Below, piece by piece: positions 1-9,744 of a DNA stretch of 64,000 nt. Source of the stretch: Clarireedia homoeocarpa (lineage: Eukaryota; Ascomycota; Leotiomycetes; Helotiales; Rutstroemiaceae). The position numbers were made by a program, and so were the translations under genes. The notes below the pieces were generated by a model. The model saw nothing but the letters and a program-made list of their open reading frames with translations, was not told the DNA's origin and did not search any database. The DNA is taken from NCBI GenBank assembly GCA_001465935.1, contig LNKV01000020.1, positions 875,252 through 939,251 of the forward strand. Reading direction: 5' to 3'. How positions within the stretch are numbered: position 1 is the first letter of the stretch; each line of letters begins with the position of its first letter.

Positions 1-452
1 ACCTTGGCAACGAATATGACCTTTCTCCTTTCGTCACTGATGCACAAGTTTCCGGCGATGCTTGGTTCCCCCTCTTTCCTCAGGAGGACCAAGTTAAACA
101 ACCCGAACCTGATCACTCTCCATTGCAAGTAGAGGAAGAGCTTGAGGTCGGTCAAGAACTCAGAAAATCAAAGGACAACCGTCGTCGCTCTGGCTCTGGC
201 GCATCTCCGCCATCTGGGACTCTTTCTGCTACGTCTGGCATTCGCAAACCTCCGAAGGAGCTTAAGCCTATCATAGTTGATGATCCAAATGACACAGTCG
301 CGATGAAGCGGGCGCGCAATACCCTTGCAGCACGTAAATCACGACAAAGGAAAATGCAACGTTTCGAAGAGCTCGAGGAGGAAATCAAAAAGTTGACAGA
401 AGAACGTGATCACTGGAAGAGCATCGCTTTACGAAGGAGCGGTGGACAATAA
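1..452 (+). CDS. cpc1: Cross-pathway control bZIP activator (Gcn4/CPC1 type), 3' part only
   Basis: The frame is open from base 3 to the TAA at 450-452, so the gene begins left of the window and only about 149 C-terminal residues are visible. They contain a short acidic, aromatic stretch (DAWFPLF) like the activation motif of Gcn4. A Pro/Ser-rich linker follows. The bZIP sits at the very C-terminus: basic region RARNTLAARKSRQRK with the N-x-x-AA-x-x-SR signature, then a short leucine zipper (FEELEEEIKKLTEERDHW). This architecture, with the zipper ending about ten residues before the stop, is that of Gcn4/CpcA/CPC1, the activator of amino-acid biosynthesis genes under starvation. The family is usually controlled by upstream ORFs; those would lie outside the window. 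Confidence 0.9.
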   Translation, partial: LGNEYDLSPFVTDAQVSGDAWFPLFPQEDQVKQPEPDHSPLQVEEELEVGQELRKSKDNRRRSGSGASPPSGTLSATSGIRKPPKELKPIIVDDPNDTVAMKRARNTLAARKSRQRKMQRFEELEEEIKKLTEERDHWKSIALRRSGGQ

Positions 453-1513
453 GACTGTTTACTCAGTCGCCGGCACACTCATGGATTGGAGGGAGGGATT
501 TTTGACCCTTTACTCTAAGGAGACTGTAATAGCAGCTGTCGCGTAGGGGCACAGCAATGACGTTGCAGTCGGGGATCTCATTGAAAAGTCGTCTTGTTCT
601 TGTACCCTTTCTTATATTTGTTTCAAAGGGAGGATGGTTGGAGAGTACGCCATCGTCATCTTTCTATTCTTAGTGTGTGTCATAGGGAAGGTTTATCGGA
701 GCATCGATGAAATGTTGCTCATGGTTGGGGTTTACGACTTATTCTCTTTTTCTTGCTTTCTTTGGCTTGTTATAGTATGTCTCGGTGTCTCCCACAGAAT
801 CTTAAGGATTCTGCCTGGATGGTGACCCAGGCCTGGCTATCTTGTTACTATTTGGAATTATCTATCATATATTTTACGAAGAATCAAGTTGTTGATCACC
901 ATATTCTGTGCATACTTAAGTTTCATTATCGTGATGTAATGTGATGTGTGATGTGAATTTGTTTGAAGAAAAATGAAAGTGTACACTACTACCTAGGGTC
1001 AACCTCTCTTGTCGCATACTGCTTGCTTGCTTGCTTGCTTGCTTATTTGTTTGCTCTCTTGTAACAAACTGCACAGGTAGACGGACAATAAGTGCACAAC
1101 GACAACATCATCATATTGTTTCTTTCTTTCTCTCTCCCCCAACCCACCCTTTCCCCCCGCCAACACCCACCCCCCCTTTCTTCCACTTGAACTTAATTGC
1201 TACTCCTTACTTGCACTCCTTTCCCCCCTTCCCCCCCCTTCACGGCATCTACATCTACATCTACATCTACATCTACATTCCTGGCAGGCCGGGCCCGTCC
1301 GATCACGCAGCTAGGCTAAGGTTATGGTTAGGTCTTTGATTTATTCATTCATTCGTTCGTTCGTTCATTCGTGGGTAGATAGATAGGTAGGTAGGCACTT
1401 ATCTGTGCACAGCCACACGCTGGCTGGATGTTTTTGGAGGATTTGGTTGTGGATGGATGGATGGATGGGTAGATAGGTGAGCGAGCTATTTTATTCACTG
1501 GTTTGTTTGGGGA

Positions 1514-1552
<39 letters not shown>

Positions 1553-2588
1553 GCTAGCTTAATAGATAGATAGATAGATACATAGATGGTGCTTGAAATG
1601 AATGAATGAATGAATGAATGAATGAATGGTGGATTTTAACTGATTAACATACAGACAGTAAGTAGCTTATAGTTACTTGATGGATTTAAATACAAATTTA
1701 TGTATGTATGTATGTATGTATGCTCTTAGTTAGACAACGCGTGTATGCATGCGCGTTTATATCTGGTTATTTTTATCTTTGGAACCAAGAGAATAAGTTA
1801 TCGTTTTGGAGCAAAGAAAAGTGATTATGCTAGAAATGAGGATGAGGGACTTATGTGAATATTTGTATTTACTTTGATAGTGTAGTGTATTATTGTATTG
1901 TGTGTGGTGAGGTTTGGTTCTTGTATTTTTAGTTCTGTTTATGTTGTATGGGGTTTGTGGATTGGATGAGTGGATACCATGGAGAGGGTGGGGTTTGGTT
2001 GGGGGATCATGGAGAGGTTGGGGGAGGGAGGTAGGCTAGAGGGGAGAGAGGTCTGGGAAGAACAGGGTAGTGAGATATGCAACAAAAGCTTGGCTGGGTG
2101 TAGGGGGAAGAGAAGGGCAATGAGATGTGCAAAAAGAGATTCGCTGGGTGCAGGGGGAAGAGAAGGGCAAAGTGAGATGTGCAACAAGAGAGTCGCTGGG
2201 TGCAGGGGGAAGAGAGGGGCAGTGAGATGTGCAACAAGAGATTCACTGGGTACAGGGGGAAGAGAAGGACAAAGTGAGATGTGCAACAAGAGATTCGCTG
2301 GGTGGTAGGGAGCATAGACTAGGGCAATAGGAGATAGGTAGAAGGAAGAGAAATAATGAACGAGAAATATGACTCTAAGATTGTGTTACCATTCTGTGAC
2401 AGAAGATATATGAAGAAAAAAAAGATGTTGAAAAGCACTGAAGGCAACAAGATAGAACTGGGATGTCAGTATACCTATAATGAGAATGAGAATCTGCTTT
2501 GGAAAAACAACGTAAATTGGTAACGAACTAGCTGCCTATTGTATCCAATACCAGACCATTTCACCATCCCCAAACCACAGAACATATA
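453..2588. other. Spacer with microsatellites; no gene supported
   Basis: About 2.1 kb between the bZIP stop and the stop of the next, minus-strand gene. The first 500 bases look like 3' UTR. From about 1020 on it is a chain of simple repeats: (GCTT) at 1021-1044, (CATCTA) at 1246-1277, ATTC/GTTC at 1343-1372, (ATG)13 at 1514-1552, (AATG)8 at 1597-1628 and (TATG)6 at 1699-1722. A minisatellite at 2072-2310 follows. The open frames here are repeat translations on both strands and show no gene-like signal. Confidence 0.75.
2072..2310. repeat. Minisatellite of alternating 50- and 52-bp units
   Basis: Units start with GAGATGTGCAACAAGAG at 2072, 2122, 2174, 2224 and 2276, so spacings are 50, 52, 50 and 52 bases. 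The two extra bases come from ending in CAAAGT rather than CAAT or CAGT. This makes a 102-bp two-unit period, about 4.7 units in all, with a purine-rich plus strand (GGGGGAAGAGAAGGG). Because 102 is a multiple of three, frames stay open on both strands. I read this as a repeat effect, not coding. Confidence 0.85.
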
Positions 2589-3842
2589 TTACGGTCTTTG
2601 CTCGCCTGCTATATCTGCATATCTCATCCATGATTCTTTATAAAGAGATCCTGCGATCCAGCCCAACGCTCGAATTCCACAACGCTTACCATTTATGGCC
2701 TTCTTAGCCCGAGTGTTGATATTACCCTTCGGAATACCTTCGCCGCAGTAAACCCAAATATCGTCGTCATTCTTATACCACGGTCCTATCAAATAAGTGA
2801 AGCCCGACCAATAGTCACGTATAATGTAACAACCACCTTTGCCTTCCGCCACTAATTCGTCCGTTATAACATGATTGCCAGGCGCACATATATAGCCATT
2901 CACGGTGTCGTCTCGTACCCACTGGAAACCGTGAGGACAGGCGCCGGTCCGTTGGGCGATTGTAGCAGCCCAGTCGTCTTGTTCTTTGCGTTGGGTGGTG
3001 TCGAGCTCGGTGTACTTAGTTTGACGAGAGGCCATTGCTGCATCATTTTGGGATTGGAGTACTGACTTCTGCCCTGGTGGTGCCCGAGAGGTGGTTGAGG
3101 GTACTTGGAGATTGTCTCGCTGAAGACGAGTGACTTCATAGTCAGCCCGAGGGTTATCTCTCTGTAGGCGAGTAATCCCATAGTTGGCTTGCATACTATC
3201 TCTCTGTAGGCGAGTGATCCCATCGTTGGCTTGCATACTATCTCTCTGTAGGCGAGTGATCCCATCGTTGGCTTGCATACTATCTCTCTGTAGGCGAGTG
3301 ATCCCATCGTTGGCTTGCATACTATCTCTCTGTAGGCGAGTGACCCCATAGTTGGCTTGCATACTATCTCTCCGGGGGGAGGGTGATTGATAGTTAGACA
3401 TCCCGGTGTCTCTTTGCGAATACATGGTCCCCGACAATGGTGATATTGATCTGCTTGGAGATGTTCCATATGATGCCCTGGGTGATGGAGGCTCATAAGA
3501 TACGCTGCCAGAGCGGATATTGTCCCTGCGTAGCTGAGTAATGTTAGATGGAGGAGGAGGGAAAAAGCTTTGACAGTCACTAATAGTATTAAAACCTCTC
3601 TGCGGACTATTGCCTGGGTTATCTCTGTATGGATAGGACATTGTGTCTCTGTGTGGATAGGACATTGTGTCTCTGTGTGGATAGGACATTGTGTCTCTGT
3701 GTGGATAGGGCATTGTGTCTCTGTGTGGATAGGGCATTGTGGTTGGAATGGTATAAAAGTTTCCTCGGATTCTAGAAAACTGGAGGCAAAACAAGGCGAG
3801 CTTCAGGTGAGCCCCAAATGAGATGGTGGTTAAATACTGCAT
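2589..3842 (-). CDS. Uncharacterised protein with two sets of in-frame tandem repeats and a conserved C-terminal domain
   Basis: Single-exon frame of 417 residues from ATG 3842. Residues 36-75 are five 8-residue units (MPYPHRDT/MSYPHRDT). A Pro/Ser/Tyr-rich linker follows, then about six 14-residue units of the type RLQRDSMQANDGIT encoded at roughly 3129-3371. The last 130 or so residues differ: Cys- and Trp-containing, with GACPHGFQWVRDD, GYICAPGNHVITDEL, EGKGGCYIIRDYWSG and a Cys-Gly-Ile near the end. This recalls an uncharacterised fungal domain with a CPxGxxW-GYxC-G-H-xTDEL pattern; I know no function for it. The first 35 residues are not repeat-like and may not all be translated; the ATG at 3737 is an alternative start. 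A 13-bp-arm palindrome lies 23 bp upstream of the start codon. Confidence 0.7.
   Translation of the reverse strand: MQYLTTISFGAHLKLALFCLQFSRIRGNFYTIPTTMPYPHRDTMPYPHRDTMSYPHRDTMSYPHRDTMSYPYRDNPGNSPQRGFNTISDCQSFFPPPPSNITQLRRDNIRSGSVSYEPPSPRASYGTSPSRSISPLSGTMYSQRDTGMSNYQSPSPRRDSMQANYGVTRLQRDSMQANDGITRLQRDSMQANDGITRLQRDSMQANDGITRLQRDSMQANYGITRLQRDNPRADYEVTRLQRDNLQVPSTTSRAPPGQKSVLQSQNDAAMASRQTKYTELDTTQRKEQDDWAATIAQRTGACPHGFQWVRDDTVNGYICAPGNHVITDELVAEGKGGCYIIRDYWSGFTYLIGPWYKNDDDIWVYCGEGIPKGNINTRAKKAINGKRCGIRALGWIAGSLYKESWMRYADIAGEQRP
3129..3371 (-). repeat. In-frame 42-bp minisatellite inside a coding region
   Basis: On the plus strand the unit reads ACTATCTCTCTGTAGGCGAG then TGATCCCATCGTTGGCTTGCAT. 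About six copies follow one another, the middle ones nearly identical and the outer ones diverged. Each encodes 14 residues. A second array of five 24-bp units (8 residues each) lies at 3618-3737 in the same gene. The near-identity of central copies suggests recent expansion. Confidence 0.9.
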
Positions 3843-4800
3843 AATGTTCTGCGAGCTGATAAATGATTCAGCGCATCGTCATGATGCGCTGAATCGCGAA
3901 CAAGTCGCGGCGAAGTAATCGGAATGGATGCCACGAAAGGCATGTGAATAGAAGTCATGCTCGGAAATAAGAATGTGATTCTCACGACGTCTCGTCCAGG
4001 ACAGAACCACTGAGTTCAGTAAATAATCACGTCGAATATAGGTAGTGCTGGAGGACTTCAAAGGGAATTCTATGATGTGTTTTAACTGCCGAACAGCCCC
4101 AAAACGAGAAACTGCCGAACAGCCTCAAAACGAGAAAGATACAATCCAAAGTCGTCGCCGTGTTGGAAGCGAGCATGGTGAGCAAGTAAATTGAAATTGG
4201 CTATTGTAGAGAAAGCTTCTGGTTCGGAGAATATGGTGAAATTGCGTTAAAGATAATTCAAAGGAGCCGAGCAATTCAACGAACCATGATACGTGATACA
4301 ATGAAGTTACTACAAGCTAGGTAGCTACTAGTTCTAGTGGAATGCCGTGATCCACTTTCCTTCGGTGACAGGGTTCTCACCACCATTCATCTGAAGAAGA
4401 AATATCATTCTAGTCAAGACAACCATACAATTTGAGGATATAAATCGGCATGAATTCCTCGCAAGCCGACAATGTTGTACCGTTTCTCAAGCATTCGACA
4501 ATGTCTTGTCGATGAGAATGATTTAAGCGCCTGCCGCTGTTGTTATCCTTGATGCACTTAAACTATTGCGGAAAAGCTAAACTTCATATAGCTAGCTCAG
4601 CTTAAACTCATAGGGGAAGCCGTAACATCTCAGAACCGGGAACCTTGAAGAAGTTCACTATCACGTCTGATGCACAATCATAACCCATACCAGCAGCCAT
4701 AATTCGATGCTCCAGACACCATAATCTCCGTCTTTCAATAAATCAACCAAATCCTTGTAACAAATCTCAATTCTATCCACTCAAAATCTCAGCAATCACG
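3843..4800. other. Divergent intergenic region
   Basis: About 960 bp between the starts of the minus-strand repeat gene and the WHI2-like gene; it must hold both promoters. Besides the palindrome at 3865-3895 there is a 26-bp tandem duplication at 4084-4109 and 4110-4135 (AACTGCCGAACAGCC..., one difference). Short upstream reading frames start at ATG 4670 and ATG 4707, ahead of the WHI2-like frame. No other gene is visible. Confidence 0.6.
3865..3895. repeat. Perfect inverted repeat (13-bp arms, 5-bp loop)
   Basis: GATTCAGCGCATC at 3865-3877 is followed by GTCAT and then by its exact reverse complement at 3883-3895. It lies 22 bp beyond base 3842, the first base of the start codon of the minus-strand repeat gene, so it sits in the 5' UTR or core promoter. 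It could form a hairpin in the RNA or bind a dimeric regulator. Confidence 0.85.
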
Positions 4801-6365
4801 TTGTCGAATACGCAAGGAGCCAACGACGGTCCGTCCGTGTCCGTTGGGCTGGATAATAATAATATTGACGAGCAAGAATCAAAGTTGGAGATAGGTCGCA
4901 GTCAATCACCACCTCCTAGATACCCCGTCTCTGAGCCATCACATTCTGCACCTTCATCACCACGACCCCCACCTTTTTCTTCTCTCTATACATCGACTGC
5001 GGAAGCTGTTGAAGCTTACAAGGTAGCCGTCACCGAAGCAGGCGCATCAACATCCGCCCCGGCATACGCCCCTGTCGCGTCGGAACATACTCAACAAGCT
5101 TCTACTTCGTCGCGAGACGTCGAAGCAGAGACTAAAGCAGCCTTACCGCCAGATACCAAGGGCGAATCCTCGAAAAAAGACGACGACAACGAGCCACCGC
5201 CTGCATACTCCGAAGGGTCAAGTCCGCTCGACGGCTTTACGTATCTGATGGCGGCCGCCGGAGGAGCTGCGAGTATAATTACTCAAGTGCAGCAGGGTGC
5301 CGCACCTATAAATACTTTGGGAGGTACGTAGATCTCCAATTAACACATGAAGTTGAATAGTTACTGACATTGCGCAGATGTCGGCGCCGACGAGAATATC
5401 ACTATGGATCTGCGGTAAGATATGGACAAACTCATATAAATTGTATGAATACTAATACCATCAATTAGGGGCACGCGATTCACGCTATCGAGAGACGAGC
5501 TTTTGACACTGCCAGAATTTGTTCTATTATCGCTCTTCCCCAATGGTTTGTTACCTGATGGTCACCTTAGTGCTTATCATGAAGGCGATGCATTCCAAGT
5601 CGATGTCCGTGAAAATTCATTTACTCATAATCTACTAAATTTAAGTTTGCATATAGCTGACTCTTTCTCTCAGTATGATCCTGCCTCGTTACAATATATG
5701 CTCGAGTTCTTCCGCAATGTCGCGCAAACGATACCATCAGGTTCCAATTCACCGTCCGCTGGCCCAGACAATGACACTGTGCCGATTGAACCAATGCCAG
5801 GGTCTGCCAGAGAAATGTTACAGGACAGGGCTGGAATAATTGTGTTGCGAGAAGACTTGGATTTCTATGCCATACCTCCTCGAGCCGATATCGAGCAACC
5901 AGAAATGATAGAGGTCAAGAGAGCAGCTGGCAAGGCATTGCTGAAGCAGGATGGCATCTTTTCAGGCCTACGAAGGAGTGATGAAGCAGGGACGACCGAA
6001 CGACATCTGATTGAGATGTTAACCGCTGGGTATGTTTTCATTTGTTGCTATAGCATACAAAGAGCTAACGTGAGTACAGAGGATTTAATCATGATGATCA
6101 CTGGGGCCACCGAGCAGGAGAGCCAAATAAAGCTGTCATCTGCAGTCTCGCACTGGCACGCCTACGCACTGACATTCGTGGCAATGAAATGAACGGTAAT
6201 GCTGTTGGTATGGCCCAGAAGCTCCTCCTCTTCTGGAGAAAACCTGCGAGAAGATGTTGGTGGGAGGGCGTTGAACTTGAGAACGTCGAAGGTGTGGAAG
6301 GCAAATTGAAAGTGTGGATCAGAAGGGTCTGGACGTTGGAAATGAGCGTCATCGGGCTGCGCTAA
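4801..6365 (+). CDS. WHI2-like phosphatase activator, BTB/POZ-like fold; start codon uncertain
   Basis: Five exons: 4801-5323, 5378-5414, 5469-5604, 5674-6029 and 6080-6365, giving about 445 residues with consistent phases. The N-terminal 180 residues are Pro/Ser/Ala-rich and look disordered. The conserved part runs from DVGADENITMDLRGTRF through LPEFVLLSLFPNG and YDPASLQYMLEFFR to a C-terminal section (NHDDHWGHRAGEPNKAVIC, VELENVEGVEGKLKVW). This is the pattern I associate with fungal Whi2 homologues, which work with Psr1/2 phosphatases in stress response, mitophagy and TORC1 restraint on low amino acids. No in-frame ATG exists between the stop at 4681 and the conserved region; the likely ancestral start position reads TTG (4801). 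Either a near-cognate start, an unseen upstream exon or a lost start applies. The third intron (5605-5673) is 69 nt, has no in-frame stop and has a weak GTCCGT donor. Confidence 0.8.
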
Positions 6366-7233
6366 CACATTCTTTCTTTTGTTGCATAATTTCTTTTTCT
6401 TTCATGGAATATATTCCGTTTGGTTGACTCAAGCCGCTCAATAGAGAACTAGCAAGGCATATTGAGCAAAAGGAAACCCTTTTGTTCCCGAGTGTGTGGT
6501 TTTCTAATGGTAGTATAGGTGTTTGAAGTATTGTGAACAAGCTTGGGGGATTAGCATTTTTGGGTCTGTTTTGCGGTGGGAGAATGATATATATTCTTGT
6601 GTATAGCATAAGATGACTATTGGAGATGAGGGTGGCAATGAAAGCAGGAGAACTTGTACACGAGTGAAGAGTTTCGTGGATAATATAGAGAATGATACCT
6701 TGGTTATGTTTTGTACTTACTTTCTCCACGGATGGGTAGTCAAATATTGCGTGTCAAAGTGCTAGCAAATCGCTGTGACTAAGTTCTAATGCAAGTTGCA
6801 CATTTGTAGTCAGAATCCAATGTTTTGATGAGGAATTGTAGTAATCGTCTCTCTGCAACCCATAGCTATATATTTTTACAGCAAAAACAAAGCCTAGCAA
6901 TACTGCCTGTGAATGAGAATATTCATGGCCTTACATATCAGGCACTAGTAACAGATTGAGCAATCCAGGCGCTAATTCACTTTGTACTCTAAATTTGAGT
7001 TGGCCCCGCGTATAGGACCTCGAGGATCCCTTAATGAGATAGGATAAGCTATTGCCCAGCTGTTCACTCGGAAACCCCGAAGCACTTTTGTATACCCCTC
7101 ACCTTTATCACACTGACGTCCCTTACTGTTGACGCGGTTATCGCAACCATTCCGCGAGGATCTACAAGCTTCCGAGACACCATTATCTTGTAGCCTTCGA
7201 GTCCACTCGCAGGCCATTTGCGCGATACGCACA
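6366..7233. other. Intergenic region, no gene seen
   Basis: About 870 bp between the WHI2-like stop and the RCD1 start, both on the plus strand. The first half is T-rich 3' flank. Antisense open frames at 6349-6729 lack gene-like composition. The final 200 bp should hold the RCD1 promoter and 5' UTR. Confidence 0.6.
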
Positions 7234-8477
7234 ATGCTCCCCGGGGCACACGTTTTTTCCCATCAACATCAATACAATCCCCAAGGTGACCAACCATGGA
7301 TGCATCAGCAGACCCACCACCAACAAGCGCATCATGTCGCAGCCGCCGCTGCAGCTTCTGCTGCTCATTATAATCGCATGGCCCAAACTCAAAACCACAA
7401 CGCCGCAGCTCCCTCCATCTCGTCCGCCCATGGTCAAGACGCAACAATGATCGACAACGTATCGGAGGAAAACCGAAGGACATTGGCTTTCATTGCTGAT
7501 CTGCTCAATGAGGAGACCAGAGAAGCTGCTCTTCTAGAGCTTAGCAAGAAGCGCGAACAAGTGCCTGAGCTTGCACTGATATTGTGGCATTCTTTCGGTA
7601 CAGTTACAGAACGATCTGGATGGTAGAGCTACTTTACTGACTGTGACAGGTGTTATGACATCCCTCCTTGAAGAGATAATCTCGGTTTACACCCTCCTCA
7701 ACCCTTCACAGCTTACTGCCGCCGCATCAAATCGAGTGTGTAACGCCTTGGCACTTCTACAATGTGTTGCCTCACATAACGAGACCCGGGCACTTTTCTT
7801 GAATGGTGAGCTACCAACCCAAATCCTTTGAAATAAACCCGCAATACCCCCCCCACTAACATCGAGCAGCCCATATTCCACTATTTCTGTATCCTTTCCT
7901 CAACACGACTTCAAAATCTAGGCCATTCGAGTATTTACGCCTTACATCTCTCGGAGTTATCGGAGCTCTCGTCAAGAACGATTCATCTGATGTTATCAAC
8001 TTCCTCCTTACCACTGAGATTATACCACTATGTCTTCGAATTATGGAAACAGGATCAGAGTTAAGCAAGACGGTGGCCATTTTTATTGTGCAAAAGATCC
8101 TTCTTGATGATCATGGCTTGAACTACATCTGCGCCACATACGAACGATTCTATGCTGTGGGCACAGTTCTGAGCAATATGGTATCGCAATTGGTTGAGCA
8201 GCAAACTGCACGATTGCTGAAGCATGTCGTACGCTGCTTTCTTAGGTCAGATTATGTTCCTAATCCTCCATTCCTTGACTAACAGTTTTGCAGATTGAGT
8301 GACAATGCTCGAGCTCGCGAGGCTCTTCGACAATGCCTGCCCGAACCCCTCCGCGACGCAACATTTTCTTCGGTTCTACGAGATGACGCTGCCACAAAAC
8401 GATGCCTCGCACAACTTCTCATCAACCTGTCCGATAACGTAGTTGAATCGTCTTCTGGTGGCCACCAAGGGCTTTGA
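7234..8477 (+). CDS. rcd1: CCR4-NOT subunit Rcd1/CAF40/CNOT9
   Basis: Four exons: 7234-7597, 7650-7805, 7870-8245 and 8294-8477, for 359 residues. I chose ATG 7234 because the frame further upstream begins only at a TTG. The first 80 residues are His/Gln/Ala-rich (HQHQYNPQ, MHQQTHHQQAHH). The Rcd1 domain follows: EENRRTLAFIADLLNEE, the helical block ALLELSKKREQVPELALILWHSFG, LLEEIISVY, RVCNALALLQCVASH, AHIPLFLYPFLNTTS, EYLRLTSLGVIGALVK, LKHVVRCFLRLSDN and REALRQCLPEPLRD. CNOT9/CAF40 is an armadillo-repeat scaffold of the deadenylase complex that governs mRNA decay and repression; S. pombe Rcd1 is needed for nitrogen-starvation differentiation. All domain blocks are present and uninterrupted after splicing. 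Confidence 0.95.
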
Positions 8478-9744
8478 CGATAGCTGCTTTCTTTCATTGC
8501 CGATGTACGATTACAAAACACCAATACGACGCGAATGAGCATGGGGATTTCATATTCGGTTTTGCATAGACACAACGATACCCGGTCATCTTTTCGGACA
8601 TGTCGTTTAGTCTCTGCACTTAGTCATCAAAGGTTTCTTAAAAGCATTGCGGTTCAAAAGGTTGATTTGAGGTGTTCAGCGCGGCTTGGATCACTCGAGG
8701 TTGGAGAATGTTGCCCATGGGCACGTCAGCGGTATGGAGGATTGCAAATTTATACCTAGCAAGGCTATCATTTCTTTGTTGATTTAAATGGTGTTGAGTG
8801 CACTGGTCTTTGGTAACCTTGAGGGGCGTTGGGTGCGCAGTGTATGCTACTTCTTGCTTCGAAGAAATAGTCTGTAAAATAACCCGAGCTTCAGGAATAT
8901 ATGCACATTCTTGACAGATTCATGCCACATTGATGCACTTTTACTTAGCTGATATGAAAAGACATCGATCTAGAATGCGACAGCGATCTAGCCCAAGACG
9001 TCCGGAGATAGGGGCATTGCAGCTTTCACAGATTAGCGGTACATGCCGCACAGCAGTTGAAAAGTCCGAGAACACCGCATCTGGTCATTGCACAAATCTC
9101 TAGAAGAGACGATACATACCAGGGCTCGACCAGGAGATCCGCATGTCCGGGTATGTATGTCCGGGTATGTACTTCGTGTGTATGTATGTATGGTAGTGAA
9201 GTGATTCATTCAACTTAACCCTTTCCCCAAAAAGCAAATGCCGAATTGCGTCCTGATGTGAAATCGATTGGTTCTCTGGTACTTCGCATTATATGTATAG
9301 TGGCTTAATAATCCCAGTACAAACTCTGAATAGTAATGGTCAGGTCTTGGAAATGGAAATGCACTTCCTGAAAAATCCCTTAACCCTTACTTACTTACTT
9401 AGCACTCACCATAGAAAGGATGAAAACGTCACCCACCACTTGTCGAGCAATAAAGCACGAGGGGCTCGCTCGGCTTTGATCACTAATATTTAATTCTTAA
9501 TCAACGTCCACAAATCCGTACAGTAGCGAATCCCCAGAGTAACTCGGCACGACATCGTATTCATCGTATTCCGGCGAGAGACGCAGCAGAAAAAGGATGC
9601 AAGCACAGTCAAGGACCGAGCTGACAAACCGCTGCCTACCTTGCGTGCGCAAGGGCGTCTGATGACTAGAGTTCAGCACTATCGTCGGCGATAAAGCGGT
9701 CTCTTAATCAGCCGGAAGCTAGAATCTGGGATTTACACTCGTTG
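8478..9744. other. Intergenic region, no gene seen
   Basis: About 1.27 kb between RCD1 and the Yap-like bZIP gene. It contains small repeats near 9145-9190 (TGTCCGGGTATG twice, then TATG repeats) and no frame with recognisable content. The stretch just before 9745 should be the bZIP promoter and leader. Confidence 0.6.

Noticed and set aside
1939..2315. Leu/Ser/Pro-rich frames of about 100 residues on both strands
   Set aside because: They follow the 102-bp period of the minisatellite and have no ATG context or domain.
2900..3580. 226-codon frame in a second minus-strand register over the repeat gene
   Set aside because: It exists because the 42-bp repeat is open in more than one frame; the conserved C-terminal domain supports the other register.
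6349..6729. 126-codon minus frame after the WHI2-like gene
   Set aside because: It overlaps the last coding exon and T-rich 3' flank and has no domain-like pattern.
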